Below are positions 16,740-25,300 of a stretch of 64,000 nt of DNA, in pieces (the first letter of the stretch is position 1; the number at the start of each line of letters is the position of its first letter). This DNA is from Clostridiales bacterium. GTDB lineage: Bacteria; Bacillota; Clostridia; Christensenellales; CAG-138. The position numbers were made by a program, and so were the translations under genes. Location of the stretch: positions 1 to 64,000 of the forward strand of contig SFNQ01000004.1 of NCBI GenBank assembly GCA_004554165.1, read 5' to 3'. Under the pieces are notes generated by a model. It was given only the letters and a program-made list of their open reading frames with translations. It was not told the origin of the DNA and did not search any database.

Positions 16740-17549
16740 TTATTTCATATCAACCTTGCGGCTTTGGATTTCACGGCGGCGTTCCTCGCGGATACTGCGA
16801 ATGTTGACGATCAGCAGAAGCGTCACAACCGGAACGAAGATCAGCGTGGAGAGCGCGGGGTTGACGCCGCGGCGGGCCGAGGCGTAGATGTACATTGAGA
16901 GGTTGTCCACGCCGTTGCCCGCAAAAAAGCTGACCACAAAATCGTCGATGGAGAGCGTGAAGGCCAGAATGAAGCCGGAGACGATGCCCGGCAGGATGTC
17001 CGGAATGATGACCTTCCAAAGCGCCATGGCGGGCGTACAGCCCAGATCCAGCGCCGCCTCATAGAGCATGTTGCTGCTCTGGCGGAGCTTGGGCAGCACC
17101 GAGAAGATCACATAGGGCAGGTTAAAGGTGATGTGCGCGATGATAAGGCGCGTGTAACCGTCCCTCAGGCCGAGGAACAGAAACAGCAGCATGAGCGAGA
17201 TTCCCGTCACAAGATCGGGGTTCACCATGGGCAGCTGCGAAATGTTCTCGATCACCGCGCGCCTGCGTCTGCCCATGGAATGCAGGCCGATGGCGGCAAG
17301 GGTGCCCAGCGCCGTCGAAACCACGGAGGAAATCAGCGCCACGGAAATGGTTACGCCCAGCGCATCCATGATTTCCGAGGAGCGGAAGAGCTTTGCATAC
17401 CAGTCGAAGGTGAAGCCCGTCCAGTTGCCCAGGGTCTTGCTCTCGTTGAAAGAGAACACGATGAGAATCAGAATGGGCGCGTAGAGGAACAGCAGCATCA
17501 GCCCGAGATAAGTGCCGCGGAAAAAGCCGCGGGCTTTTTTGTTTACCAT
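16740..17549 (-). CDS. potC: Polyamine ABC transporter permease PotC
   Basis: A 269-residue inner-membrane permease with about six hydrophobic segments and the EAA-type cytoplasmic loop (AALDLGCTPAMALWKVIIP), which contacts the ATPase. The N-terminal YAPILILIVFSFNES is typical of PotC/YdcV proteins. It overlaps the end of potB by 7 bases and precedes potD, so it forms the second half of the membrane channel. Confidence 0.93.
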   Translation of the reverse strand: MVNKKARGFFRGTYLGLMLLFLYAPILILIVFSFNESKTLGNWTGFTFDWYAKLFRSSEIMDALGVTISVALISSVVSTALGTLAAIGLHSMGRRRRAVIENISQLPMVNPDLVTGISLMLLFLFLGLRDGYTRLIIAHITFNLPYVIFSVLPKLRQSSNMLYEAALDLGCTPAMALWKVIIPDILPGIVSGFILAFTLSIDDFVVSFFAGNGVDNLSMYIYASARRGVNPALSTLIFVPVVTLLLIVNIRSIREERRREIQSRKVDMK

Positions 17550-18325
17550 TTGCGCACACCGCCTTTCTCTCCGCTGCTATCCTTGTCAAAGTGGCGCATA
17601 ACCCCCATGGACAGCAGCACAAAGGCCAGCAGTACGATGGACAGCGCGCTGCCCGCGCTCCAGCTCTGTTCGGTGATAAACTTCATGTAGATGAGATCGC
17701 CGTAGAGCATGGTCATGCCGCCGCCCAGCAGCTGCGAGATGGCAAAGGTGGTGGTGGAGGGGATGAATACCATGGTAATGCCCGAGATGATGCCGGGCAG
17801 CGACAGCGGGAGGATGACCTTGAAAAAGGTTGTGACGCCGTTGGCGCCCAGATCGCCCGCAGCCTCAATATAGCTGGGATCCAGCTTCATGAGAATGGTA
17901 TAGACCGGCAGAATCATGAAGGGCAGGAAGTTGTAGACCATGCCCAGCAGAACCGCCGCCTCCGTATACAGAATACCGGTGTAGGCGCCCAGGAGCACCT
18001 TCCAGGCATAGGTGCGCAGCAGAAAGTTCATCCACATGGGCACGATAAAAAAGACCGAGAGCAGCGTTGCCGTAGCCTTCCGCATCCGGGAGAGCATGAG
18101 CGCAACCGGATAGCCCAGCAGCAGGCAGATCACGGTGGTATACAGCGCCAGACGGATGGAGTCCCACAGAACGGTCAGATTGTCTGCGTCCAGCGCGGAG
18201 ACAAGGTATTGGAGGGTAAACCCGCCCTCGCCCGTGAACGCATAATAGAAGATCAGGATCATGGGCGAGAGGATGAACAGCAGCATCCAGACGATATAGG
18301 GATAGGAAAAGACACTCCGGCGCAC
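17543..18325 (-). CDS. potB: Polyamine ABC transporter permease PotB
   Basis: A 260-residue integral membrane permease with six hydrophobic stretches and the EAA loop EAAGDLGANGVTTFFKVILP. It forms a heterodimer with PotC. The N-terminal PYIVWMLLFILSPMILIFYYAF matches PotB/PotH. GAAAGGAGG precedes the start. It lies 46 bases downstream of potA in the same operon. Confidence 0.93.
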   Translation of the reverse strand: MRRSVFSYPYIVWMLLFILSPMILIFYYAFTGEGGFTLQYLVSALDADNLTVLWDSIRLALYTTVICLLLGYPVALMLSRMRKATATLLSVFFIVPMWMNFLLRTYAWKVLLGAYTGILYTEAAVLLGMVYNFLPFMILPVYTILMKLDPSYIEAAGDLGANGVTTFFKVILPLSLPGIISGITMVFIPSTTTFAISQLLGGGMTMLYGDLIYMKFITEQSWSAGSALSIVLLAFVLLSMGVMRHFDKDSSGEKGGVRKW

Positions 18326-18371
18326 GGCTAGTCCGCCCTCCTTTCAGAAAGAAAATGCCGCAGGGATGCGC

Positions 18372-19751
18372 TCATGCCTGCGCGGATACGGTGACGGCTT
18401 CCCGCGCAACGCGCAGACCCGTTTCCGCGCCATCCTCCATGAAGTCGTCCGAGAAGGCGATCCAGTCGTTCTCGCCGCAATCCACGGTGACCTCGTAGTG
18501 CGTTCCGAGGAACATGCAGGCCTTGACATAGCCGGTGAGCTGTGCGTCCTCGTCCTGCGGGGCAAGGAGGACCACATCCTTTGGCGCGATCTGGACCAGC
18601 ACCTCGTCCTTTTCGGAGAAGGCTGCGGGAACGGCCGCGGGGAAATCGGTGCCGTCGATGGTGACAAGGCCGTCTGCGGGGTAGGCAATCCCGTCGAAAA
18701 TGTTCATCGAGCGGGTCTTTTTCATGACGTGGATGGCGTCCGGCGGGATATCAATGCCCACGGTTTCGCCCACCGCCACATAGTCCGTGGTATGGATGAT
18801 CCATTCATAGCCGCCGCAGTCCACGTCCACCTCATAGTGTACGCCCATGAACACCACGGACTGCACCACGCCCCGAATGCGGGCAGCCTCGGGCGGGACG
18901 ATGTCGATGTCCTCCGGCCGCACCACAACGTCCACCTCAACGTTGCGCTTAAAGCCCGCGTCCACGCACTCATAGGTCAGGCCGTTGATGCGCACACGGT
19001 AGTCCTGCAACATAATGCCGGGGATGATGTTGCTTTCGCCGATGAAGTCCGCCACAAAGGGATTCTTCGGCTCGTTGTAGATGTCGGTGGGGGTCCCGAT
19101 CTGCTGGATTTCCCCGTCCTTGAGGACCACGATGGTGTCGCTCATGGTGAGCGCCTCCTCCTGATCGTGGGTGACGTAGATGAAGGTGATGCCCAGCCGC
19201 TGCTGCATGCGTTTGAGCTCTACCTGCATCTCCTTGCGCAGCTTCAGGTCCAGCGCGCCCAGCGGCTCGTCCAGCAGGAGCACCTGCGGTTCGTTGACCA
19301 GCGCGCGGGCAATGGCCACGCGCTGCTGCTGGCCGCCCGAAAGCTGATCCACGCTCCGCTTGCCGTAGCCGCGCAGGTTGACCAGTTCCAGCATGGCGTT
19401 GACCTTCTCCTCGATGGTCTTTTTGTCCATCTTGCGAATCTTGAGGCCAAAGGCGATGTTGTCGAACACGTTCAGGTGCGGAAAGAGGGCGTACTTCTGG
19501 AACACCGTGTTGATCCTGCGCTTGTAGGGCGGGACGTTGGCGATGTCCACGCCGTCCATCTCGATGCGGCCGGCGGTGGGCTGGATAAAGCCCGCGATGA
19601 GGCGCAGCATCGTTGTCTTGCCGCAGCCGGAGGGACCCAGGAGCGTCAGAAACTCTCCGTCCTTGATGTAGAGGTTGACGTGCTCCAGCGCAACGTCGCC
19701 CGAGTAGTCCTTGGAAACGTCGATCAGTTCAATCAGGTGCTTGTCGTTCAT
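18372..19751 (-). CDS. potA: Polyamine ABC transporter ATPase with duplicated C-terminal domain
   Basis: A 459-residue ATPase that energises polyamine import. Walker A GPSGCGKTT is at residues 39-47, followed by the signature [15 protein letters not shown], Walker B LLLDEPLGALD and a H-loop. PotA is usually about 350-380 residues. Here the C-terminal part holds two TOBE-like repeats, each with an F(M/L)GxHYEV and VDCG signature, so the regulatory domain seems duplicated. An in-frame TTG at 19757 sits too close to the GAGGG ribosome binding site, so the ATG at 19751 is preferred. It is the first transport gene, 25 bases after the XRE-cupin regulator. Confidence 0.94.
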   Translation of the reverse strand: MNDKHLIELIDVSKDYSGDVALEHVNLYIKDGEFLTLLGPSGCGKTTMLRLIAGFIQPTAGRIEMDGVDIANVPPYKRRINTVFQKYALFPHLNVFDNIAFGLKIRKMDKKTIEEKVNAMLELVNLRGYGKRSVDQLSGGQQQRVAIARALVNEPQVLLLDEPLGALDLKLRKEMQVELKRMQQRLGITFIYVTHDQEEALTMSDTIVVLKDGEIQQIGTPTDIYNEPKNPFVADFIGESNIIPGIMLQDYRVRINGLTYECVDAGFKRNVEVDVVVRPEDIDIVPPEAARIRGVVQSVVFMGVHYEVDVDCGGYEWIIHTTDYVAVGETVGIDIPPDAIHVMKKTRSMNIFDGIAYPADGLVTIDGTDFPAAVPAAFSEKDEVLVQIAPKDVVLLAPQDEDAQLTGYVKACMFLGTHYEVTVDCGENDWIAFSDDFMEDGAETGLRVAREAVTVSAQA

Positions 19752-19776
19752 TGGCAAAACCCTCTCTTTCGGCAGG

Positions 19777-20313
19777 TCAGAAGGATGGCGGCGTGGAAAC
19801 CCAGAGCACCAGCGCTTCGCGCTTGCCGGGGTTTTTCAGGGAGTGGACGCAGTTTGGGCGGAAGCAGAAGCTGTCGCCGCGGTGAACGCGGTGCGCCTTT
19901 TCCCCCAGCAGCAGGGTAATCGAGCCGGCGAGCACATAACCGAACTCCTCGCCCTCATGGGGATCGTCCGGCACGGTTTCACCCCCAGCCGGCAGCGTCA
20001 CCAGAATGGGCTCCAGCGCGTTCTTCTGCGCGTTTGTCACAAGCCAGCGGATGGTCACACCGTCGTCCTGCTCCTTGACGAACATGTCCTCGCGGCCGTA
20101 GACAATCTTTTCGTCCACGGTCTCGTGGAAAAAACTGGCGACGTCGGTACCCAGCGCCTCGAGGATATCCATGAGCGTGGCGATGGAGGGGGAGGTGATG
20201 TCCCGCTCAAGCTGGGAGATAAAGCCCTTGGAAAGCTCTGTTCTCGCCCCAAGCTCCTCCTGCGTCAGACCACGCTGAAGCCGGAGCCGTTTTATTTTAT
20301 CGCCGATCTCCAT
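19777..20313 (-). CDS. XRE-cupin transcriptional regulator of the pot operon
   Basis: A 178-residue regulator: N-terminal XRE helix-turn-helix (MEIGDKIKRLRLQRGLTQEEL to SPSIATLMDILEAL) and a C-terminal cupin sensor (about residues 105-175, with HEGEEFGYVLAGS and HRVHRGDSF). This architecture is shared with PuuR and regulators found next to pot operons. It is the first gene of the pot transcription unit, so polyamine-responsive autoregulation is likely. A palindromic candidate operator lies at 20339-20355. Confidence 0.9.
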   Translation of the reverse strand: MEIGDKIKRLRLQRGLTQEELGARTELSKGFISQLERDITSPSIATLMDILEALGTDVASFFHETVDEKIVYGREDMFVKEQDDGVTIRWLVTNAQKNALEPILVTLPAGGETVPDDPHEGEEFGYVLAGSITLLLGEKAHRVHRGDSFCFRPNCVHSLKNPGKREALVLWVSTPPSF

Positions 20314-20338
20314 GGTGTCATCCCCTTCTAAACCGCAA

Positions 20339-20355
20339 GTTTACAGTCACTAAAC
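20339..20355. promoter_or_regulatory. Candidate operator of the XRE-cupin regulator
   Basis: GTTTA and TAAAC half-sites form a 17-base inverted repeat centred just downstream of the promoter -10, where a bound repressor would block initiation of the regulator-pot operon. Confidence 0.5.
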
Positions 20356-20367
20356 ACAAACAGTGCT

Positions 20368-20396
20368 ATTGAAACATAATTCAGGGAGATTGTCAA
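20368..20396 (-). promoter_or_regulatory. Promoter of the regulator-potABCD operon
   Basis: On the minus strand TTGACA (20396-20391), 17-base spacer, TTCAAT (20373-20368). The -35 is perfect and the -10 is moderate. Confidence 0.65.
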
Positions 20397-20821
20397 CAGA
20401 ATTATCATATTTTATACAAAAAACGGCCTGCATTGACGCATTCGCCCGCAGTAAACGGAAACCGTCAGGAATCGCGGTTACCGGCGGCCTGCGCACCAAA
20501 GCCAAGCCGGCGTTTGCAGGGCGGAAATTCTCCCGCGTGGGACGCTGGCCCTATCTCGGATACTGGCAATTTTTTGAGTCACAAAACAGCGGCCGGACTT
20601 CGATTCCCCGGTCCCGGCCGGGCTTTATGGGCTTTGCCGCCTTTTTGCACCGCCGGAGCCGCGATGCTTCCCCTGCTGCGTTAAAGGAGTGACTTCCCCG
20701 CTGCTGCGGCAGCGGCCAAAGCGGCCCTTTCGGATTCCATGGAGGGTTGCGGCAAAAGCGCCGGGCCGATGAAACGGCCCCCTCTACGCCCCCCCTGGGC
20801 GAAACCTTACTGTGACCATGG
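20397..20821. other. Gene-free stretch between two transport operons
   Basis: GC-rich with several short hairpins (for example around 20697-20730). No open frame has a ribosome binding site or a recognisable product, and no RNA gene was identified. Confidence 0.55.
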
Positions 20822-20873
20822 AAAAAAGCGCCTGCGCCAACCCTGACCGTCCGGCTGGCAGAAGCGCTTTTTC
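20822..20873 (-). terminator. Terminator of the amino-acid ABC operon
   Basis: Read leftward, AAAAAGCGC at 20873-20865 pairs with GCGCTTTTT, with a partly paired interior, and ends in a run of six T at 20827-20822. It lies about 40 bases past the ATPase stop codon. Confidence 0.65.
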
Positions 20874-20911
20874 GATTCCCTGCGGAAAGCGGCCAAAGGC
20901 GGAACGCCTTT

Positions 20912-21700
20912 TCAGGCCTGCAATACTGCGGAAAGGAAGCTCCGCAGCCGCTCCGTTTTCGGCGCGGAGAAGAGCTGCTCGGGCGGCCCTTCCTCGAGGA
21001 TGCGGCCGTCGCCCATAAAGATGACGCGGCTGGAAACCTCTCGGGCAAAGCCCATCTCGTGCGTAACGATGACCATGGTCATATGGCGGCTGTCCGCAAG
21101 GCGGCGGATGGCGTTCAGCACCTCGCCGGAGATTTCGGGGTCCAGCGCGCTGGTGGGCTCGTCAAAGCAGAGAATGTCCGGATTCAGCGCCAGCGCCCGG
21201 GCAATGGCGACGCGCTGCTGCTGCCCGCCGGAGAGCTGGTGCGGATAGAGCCCCCGCTTGTCCGAAAGGCCCACTTCGTCCAGCAGGCGGTCTGCGGTCT
21301 CGCCAATCTGGGCAGAGATGGCCTGGCGGTTCTTTCGGTAGTCCTCCCGCTCGCGCGCCAGGAGCTGCATTGCAAGCATAACGTTTTCCCGCGCCGTGTA
21401 CTGGGGGAACAGGTTGAAGGACTGGAACACCAGGCCGAAGCGGAGCCGCTTTCTGCGAATGTCCGCCTCCTGCTGCGTGGCGGGATCGGCGGCGTCGAAC
21501 AGGGTCTCGCCGTCCACGATGATCCGGCCCTCGCTGGGCGTTTCAAGAAAGTTCAGGCAGCGCAGGAGCGTCGTTTTTCCGCTGCCGGAGGAGCCGATGA
21601 TGGACAGCACCTCGCCGCGCTCCAGCGAGAAATCGATGCCCCTGAGCACCTCGGTGGAATCAAAATGCTTTTTGAGGTTTTGTACTTCCAATATGGCCAT
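20912..21700 (-). CDS. Polar amino acid ABC transporter ATPase
   Basis: A 262-residue GlnQ/HisP-type ATPase. It has Walker [11 protein letters not shown]-loop [16 protein letters not shown], signature [15 protein letters not shown], Walker [15 protein letters not shown] and the H-loop VTHEMGFA. All catalytic motifs are intact. The TARENV and MGFAREV segments are typical of polar amino acid importers. It is the last gene of the leftward operon binding protein-permease-ATPase, three bases after the permease. The substrate is not evident. Confidence 0.93.
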   Translation of the reverse strand: MAILEVQNLKKHFDSTEVLRGIDFSLERGEVLSIIGSSGSGKTTLLRCLNFLETPSEGRIIVDGETLFDAADPATQQEADIRRKRLRFGLVFQSFNLFPQYTARENVMLAMQLLAREREDYRKNRQAISAQIGETADRLLDEVGLSDKRGLYPHQLSGGQQQRVAIARALALNPDILCFDEPTSALDPEISGEVLNAIRRLADSRHMTMVIVTHEMGFAREVSSRVIFMGDGRILEEGPPEQLFSAPKTERLRSFLSAVLQA

Positions 21701-21703
21701 AGC

Positions 21704-22351
21704 TTACACCCTGAAGTAGTCCAGTCGTTTTTCGATGCGGTTGAACAGAATCGTCAAAAGGCCGCAGAACAGCAGGTAGAACGCGCCGGAATAGAACAGC
21801 GGCCAGATGAGCGCCGCAGAGGTGATATATTCCTGCGCCATCATGATGATCTCCTTCACGGCGATGATGCGTGCAAGGGAGGTATCCTTGACCAGCGTGA
21901 TGATCTCGTTGCTCATGGGCGGGATGATCCGCTTGACCACCTGCAGCAGGATGACCTTGAAGAAGATCTGCGTCCGGGTCATGCCCAGCACCTGGCCGGC
22001 CTCGTACTGTCCCTTGGGAATGTTTTCGATGCCGCCGCGGTAGATCTCGGAAAAATAGGCCGCGTAATTGATGATGAAGGCAATCAGCACGGCGGTGAGC
22101 CGCGGCAGGGAGCTGGCGTCGAAGAGCAGGCCCGGGCCGTAGAACACGATGATGACCTGAAGCATCAGCGGCGTACCGCGGATCACCCAGACAAAGGTGC
22201 GGGAGAGCCAGCGCAGGGGCGCAAAGCGGCTCATGGAGCAGAAAGCGATCAAAAGGCCCAGCGGCAGGGCGCAAAGCAGCGTGACGAGGAAGATTTCGCA
22301 GGTCACGCCGAAGCCTTCAAGCAGCCGCTGTGTTACGGTAAGCCAGTTCAT
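21704..22351 (-). CDS. Polar amino acid ABC transporter permease
   Basis: A 215-residue membrane permease of the HisM/GlnP family with four to five hydrophobic segments and the EAA-type loop (GQVLGMTRTQIFFKVILLQ). AYFSEIYRGGIENIPKGQYEAG is the typical family stretch. A single permease gene suggests it acts as a homodimer. A 249-base gap with a strong hairpin separates it from the binding-protein gene. Confidence 0.92.
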   Translation of the reverse strand: MNWLTVTQRLLEGFGVTCEIFLVTLLCALPLGLLIAFCSMSRFAPLRWLSRTFVWVIRGTPLMLQVIIVFYGPGLLFDASSLPRLTAVLIAFIINYAAYFSEIYRGGIENIPKGQYEAGQVLGMTRTQIFFKVILLQVVKRIIPPMSNEIITLVKDTSLARIIAVKEIIMMAQEYITSAALIWPLFYSGAFYLLFCGLLTILFNRIEKRLDYFRV

Positions 22352-22548
22352 AGGGCGAGGGGTTCCTTTCCTGTGCGGTATGCGGAGGGAGAACGGGGAA
22401 AAGCGGAGCGGCAGAGCCGCCCCGAGCGGTGGGTGGGAAAACGCCGGGCGTTTGGCGGTATCCGCGGCAGCGGCGTTTTGCCTGAGGCCGTGTCCACGGG
22501 CGAAGGCGCCGGTTGCAGGCCTCGTCGCGCCCTGCCGGACAGGCAGCG

Positions 22549-22581
22549 CGCGAGGCCCGTGCGCGCTGCGCGAGCCTCGCG
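22549..22581 (-). repeat. Intra-operon hairpin between binding protein and permease
   Basis: CGCGAGGC (22549-22556) and GCCTCGCG (22574-22581) form an 8-bp stem with further GC pairing in the loop, shortly after the binding-protein stop. Such hairpins often let the binding protein be made in excess; that role is inferred. Confidence 0.5.
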
Positions 22582-22600
22582 GATTGACGAAGGGGCGTTG

Positions 22601-23500
22601 TTACTGGTTGGCCAGCAGCGCCGCAGCAAGGTCGTATTTTTCTGCAATGGCCTGCAGGGTGCCGTCCGCAATCAGCGCGTCGATGACGTCGTCGGCCTGC
22701 TTCACAAAGCTGCTGCCCACGCGGAAGCCGATGGCATATTCCTCCACCGCCAGCTCAATGCCGTCGATGATGGCAAGATCCGCATAGTCCGTGTCCGGGC
22801 CGACCATGGCCTTTGCCATGACGTAGTCCAGAACCGCAGCGTCTGCAGTGCCGGCCTTGACCTCCAGCAGCGCGTCGCTCTGCTTGGCTACCGCCACATA
22901 GTTGCCCTTGCTGAGGGATTCGTCCTCCGCGATCGCGCTCTCGCCGGCGGAGCTGATCTCGGCAACGAGGGTCGCGCCGGAGAGGCTGGCGGTGTCGCTG
23001 TAGTCGCTCAGCCTGTCAGCCTTGACGACAACGCACTGCTTGTTCTTGATGTAGGACTGGGAGAAGGCCATGTTCTCTTTGCGTTCCTCGGTCACGGTCA
23101 GGCCGTTCCAGATGCAGTCGATGCTCTTTGCGGCCAGCTCGATCTCCTTGGTATCCCAGTTGATCTCAACAAACTCCGGCGTCAGGCCCAGTTTCTGGCA
23201 GAGGGCCTCTGCAAACTCGGTGTCAAAGCCCACCAGCTTGCCGCTGTCGTCGTAATAGTTCATCGGGTCGAAAAGCGTGATGCCGATGACCAGCGTACCC
23301 TTATCCGCAATGTAGGCGGCGTCGTCCTCTGCGGCGGAGGCGTCGGCGGTCTCCGTCGCCTCTGGGGCGGCAGGCGCGTCAGTGGGCGCATCGGTGACAG
23401 CGGGTGCGTCAGTCGGCGCATCGGTAACGGCGGGTGCTGCGCAGGCGGCAAGGCCAAGAACCAGCATCAGGGCGATCAGAAGAGCGGTCAGTTTTTTCAT
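22601..23500 (-). CDS. Amino-acid-binding lipoprotein of the ABC importer
   Basis: A 299-residue family-3 solute-binding protein. The signal peptide ends in lipobox LAAC (Cys20). Residues 21-60 are a low-complexity Ala/Pro/Thr/Asp linker with a ten-residue unit (PAVTDAPTDA) in tandem. The ligand domain starts at GTLVIGITLFDPMNYYDD; the FDTEFAEALC and IWNGLTVTEERK stretches are typical of cystine/polar amino acid binders. It is the first gene of the importer operon, with its promoter at 23534-23563. The ligand is not certain. Confidence 0.92.
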   Translation of the reverse strand: MKKLTALLIALMLVLGLAACAAPAVTDAPTDAPAVTDAPTDAPAAPEATETADASAAEDDAAYIADKGTLVIGITLFDPMNYYDDSGKLVGFDTEFAEALCQKLGLTPEFVEINWDTKEIELAAKSIDCIWNGLTVTEERKENMAFSQSYIKNKQCVVVKADRLSDYSDTASLSGATLVAEISSAGESAIAEDESLSKGNYVAVAKQSDALLEVKAGTADAAVLDYVMAKAMVGPDTDYADLAIIDGIELAVEEYAIGFRVGSSFVKQADDVIDALIADGTLQAIAEKYDLAAALLANQ

Positions 23501-23533
23501 GGTATTGTTCCTCGTTTCTTTTAGCTTGATAAC

Positions 23534-23563
23534 AGTTTAACACTTTAGTTGGATAAAGCGCAA
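23534..23563 (-). promoter_or_regulatory. Promoter of the amino acid importer operon
   Basis: On the minus strand TTGCGC (23563-23558), 18-base spacer, TAAACT (23539-23534), about 35 bases ahead of the start codon. Confidence 0.55.
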
Positions 23564-23650
23564 GACCTTTTTGAAAAAAAGTGAAAAAATTTTTTCGACA
23601 GACGCTTCACACAAAGTTTACAGCCCTGTGAGGACCGTTTCAAAAATCTG

Positions 23651-23659
23651 TGTTATACT
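23651..23659 (+). promoter_or_regulatory. Extended -10 promoter of the DUF1002 gene
   Basis: TGTTATACT gives an extended -10 (TGn before TATACT) about 58 bases before the start codon. No clear -35 is visible. Confidence 0.5.
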
Positions 23660-23716
23660 TTTTTTCGCATCGTGGCAGACTACCCTGCGATGCAACACCC
23701 AAAGGAGGGAACACGA

Positions 23717-24832
23717 ATGATGAAGAAATGGATCGCGGCGATTCTGACGCTTGCGCTTTGCGCGGGCATTGCCGCGCCGGCCGCGCTTGCGGAGGAAACG
23801 GGGAACACAACGCCCGCTTCCGAAGCCGCGGAGGACGCTGCTTCCACGCAGGCGCCCGAAGGGAACCAGCCCGGGATTACGGCAACGGAAACGCCCGTGA
23901 TCACGGCGACTCCCGCGCAGACGCAGACGCCCGCACCCACGCCGGAAGCAATCGCCGCGCCCACGGCGGAGCCAACGGCGAGCCCGACGGCGGAACCCTC
24001 GCCGTCCGTTACCGCGGATTCCGGCTATGTCGGCGACCAGCGCGTGACCATGGGCGCGGATCTGACGGACGCGCAGCGCGCGGCAGTGTATGCGGACTTT
24101 GGCATACCCATGGGCTCCGTTAAGGAGCTCAAGGTTACCAACGCGGAGGAACGCATCTACCTCGAGGGACTCGTTCCCGAGCGTAAAATCGGCAGCGTCG
24201 CGCTGTCGTGCATCTTCATTACCACCCTCCGTCCCGGCGAAGGACTGACGGTGGAACTGCACAACATCAACTTCTGCACGGAGGACATGTACAGGAACGC
24301 CCTGACCACAGCGGGCATCACCGATGCGCGCGTGGTGGTGAGCGCACCGTATCCGGTTTCCGGCACGGGCGCGCTGACCGGCGCTTACAAGGCCTATGAG
24401 GACATCACGGGGACATCGCTCAATGAGCTGGCAAAGCTCATCGGCGCGGAGGAACTGGTGCTCACCGGCGAATTGTCCGAGTATATCGGCAGCGCCGAGG
24501 CCTCCGAGATCATCGGACAGCTCAAGGGGATTCTTGACCAGACCCAGAGCATGACCGACGATCAGGTCAAGTCGGAGATCCGCGCGATCGCCGAAGCCTA
24601 CCGGGTTTCCCTGAAGGAAACGCAGGTGGACCAGATCCTGTCCCTGTGCCGTAAGCTGGAGGGGCTGGACCAGGCGCAGCTTCAATCGAAGCTGACGGGC
24701 CTGGCAAAGACAGCGGAAGGCGCGAACAAGGTCGTTGAGACCGTAACGCGCGTGTATGAAAACGTCAAATCCTTCTTCGAGTCGGTTGGACAGTTCTTTG
24801 TCAACCTCTTCAACGGAAGCTGGAGAAAGTAA
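23717..24832 (+). CDS. Secreted DUF1002 protein
   Basis: A 371-residue exported protein. The signal peptide MMKKWIAAILTLALCAGIAAP ends at about ALA-EE. A Thr/Pro/Ala-rich linker follows (about residues 30-95, APTAEPTASPTAEPSPS). The DUF1002 domain begins at DQRVTMGADLTDAQRAAV and includes GVT-like turns and EDITGTSLNELAK. AAAGGAGGG precedes the two tandem ATG codons at 23717 and 23720; either could be used. The family is common in Firmicutes and its role is not known. It is monocistronic. Confidence 0.88.
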   Translation: MMKKWIAAILTLALCAGIAAPAALAEETGNTTPASEAAEDAASTQAPEGNQPGITATETPVITATPAQTQTPAPTPEAIAAPTAEPTASPTAEPSPSVTADSGYVGDQRVTMGADLTDAQRAAVYADFGIPMGSVKELKVTNAEERIYLEGLVPERKIGSVALSCIFITTLRPGEGLTVELHNINFCTEDMYRNALTTAGITDARVVVSAPYPVSGTGALTGAYKAYEDITGTSLNELAKLIGAEELVLTGELSEYIGSAEASEIIGQLKGILDQTQSMTDDQVKSEIRAIAEAYRVSLKETQVDQILSLCRKLEGLDQAQLQSKLTGLAKTAEGANKVVETVTRVYENVKSFFESVGQFFVNLFNGSWRK

Positions 24833-24861
24833 GGACGAAAAGAACAGGCTTGCATCAAAGC

Positions 24862-24884
24862 GGGGCCGCCCTTTGGGCGGCCCC
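24862..24884 (+). terminator. Hairpin after the DUF1002 gene
   Basis: Perfect 10-bp GC-rich stem (24862-24871 with 24875-24884, TTT loop) thirty bases past the stop. It lacks a T tract, so termination is only likely. Confidence 0.5.
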
Positions 24885-25300
24885 CGATCTTTGGGAGCAG
24901 CGGATGCTTCCGCTGTTTCGGAAGTTTTCAAGAGCAGCTTGTGTCTGCGGAACGACCGCCCGGTTACGGGCGGTTTCCGTCTGCCGAAACATCCCGGGAT
25001 TGTCAAGGGCCGCAGTCCCTTATATTCCATCCGGCTCTGACGACAGGTGCGTCAGAAGGGATGAAACCCCTGGGGCTTTCGCACTTTTCTGATTTTGCCG
25101 CCCGGAAGCCCGCTGCGGCTTTCGGTGGAGAGCGGCGATTCCGTCAATCGGCAGCGCAGGCTTGACGGCCTTCCCGTGTTGCCCGGCGACGGACTGTCGC
25201 CCTTCGGGCAGGGGGGGAGCGGCGTTTTGTGGATGGCTTCATACGGGAAGGCATGCGGAGCAGTTTCTCCCGCTCTGGAGCCAAAGGAATCCGGAGACCG
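24885..25300. other. Gene-free convergent intergenic region
   Basis: Spacer between the DUF1002 gene and the leftward glycosyltransferase gene. Several frames stay open because of GC content, but none has a ribosome binding site or family-like sequence. Nothing recognisable. Confidence 0.55.

Noticed and set aside
20363..20911. Small open frames between the transport operons
   Set aside because: No ribosome binding site and no recognisable product on either strand.
23330..23440. CRISPR-like repeat
   Set aside because: The 30-base repeats encode the Ala/Pro/Thr linker of a lipoprotein in frame and have no spacers.
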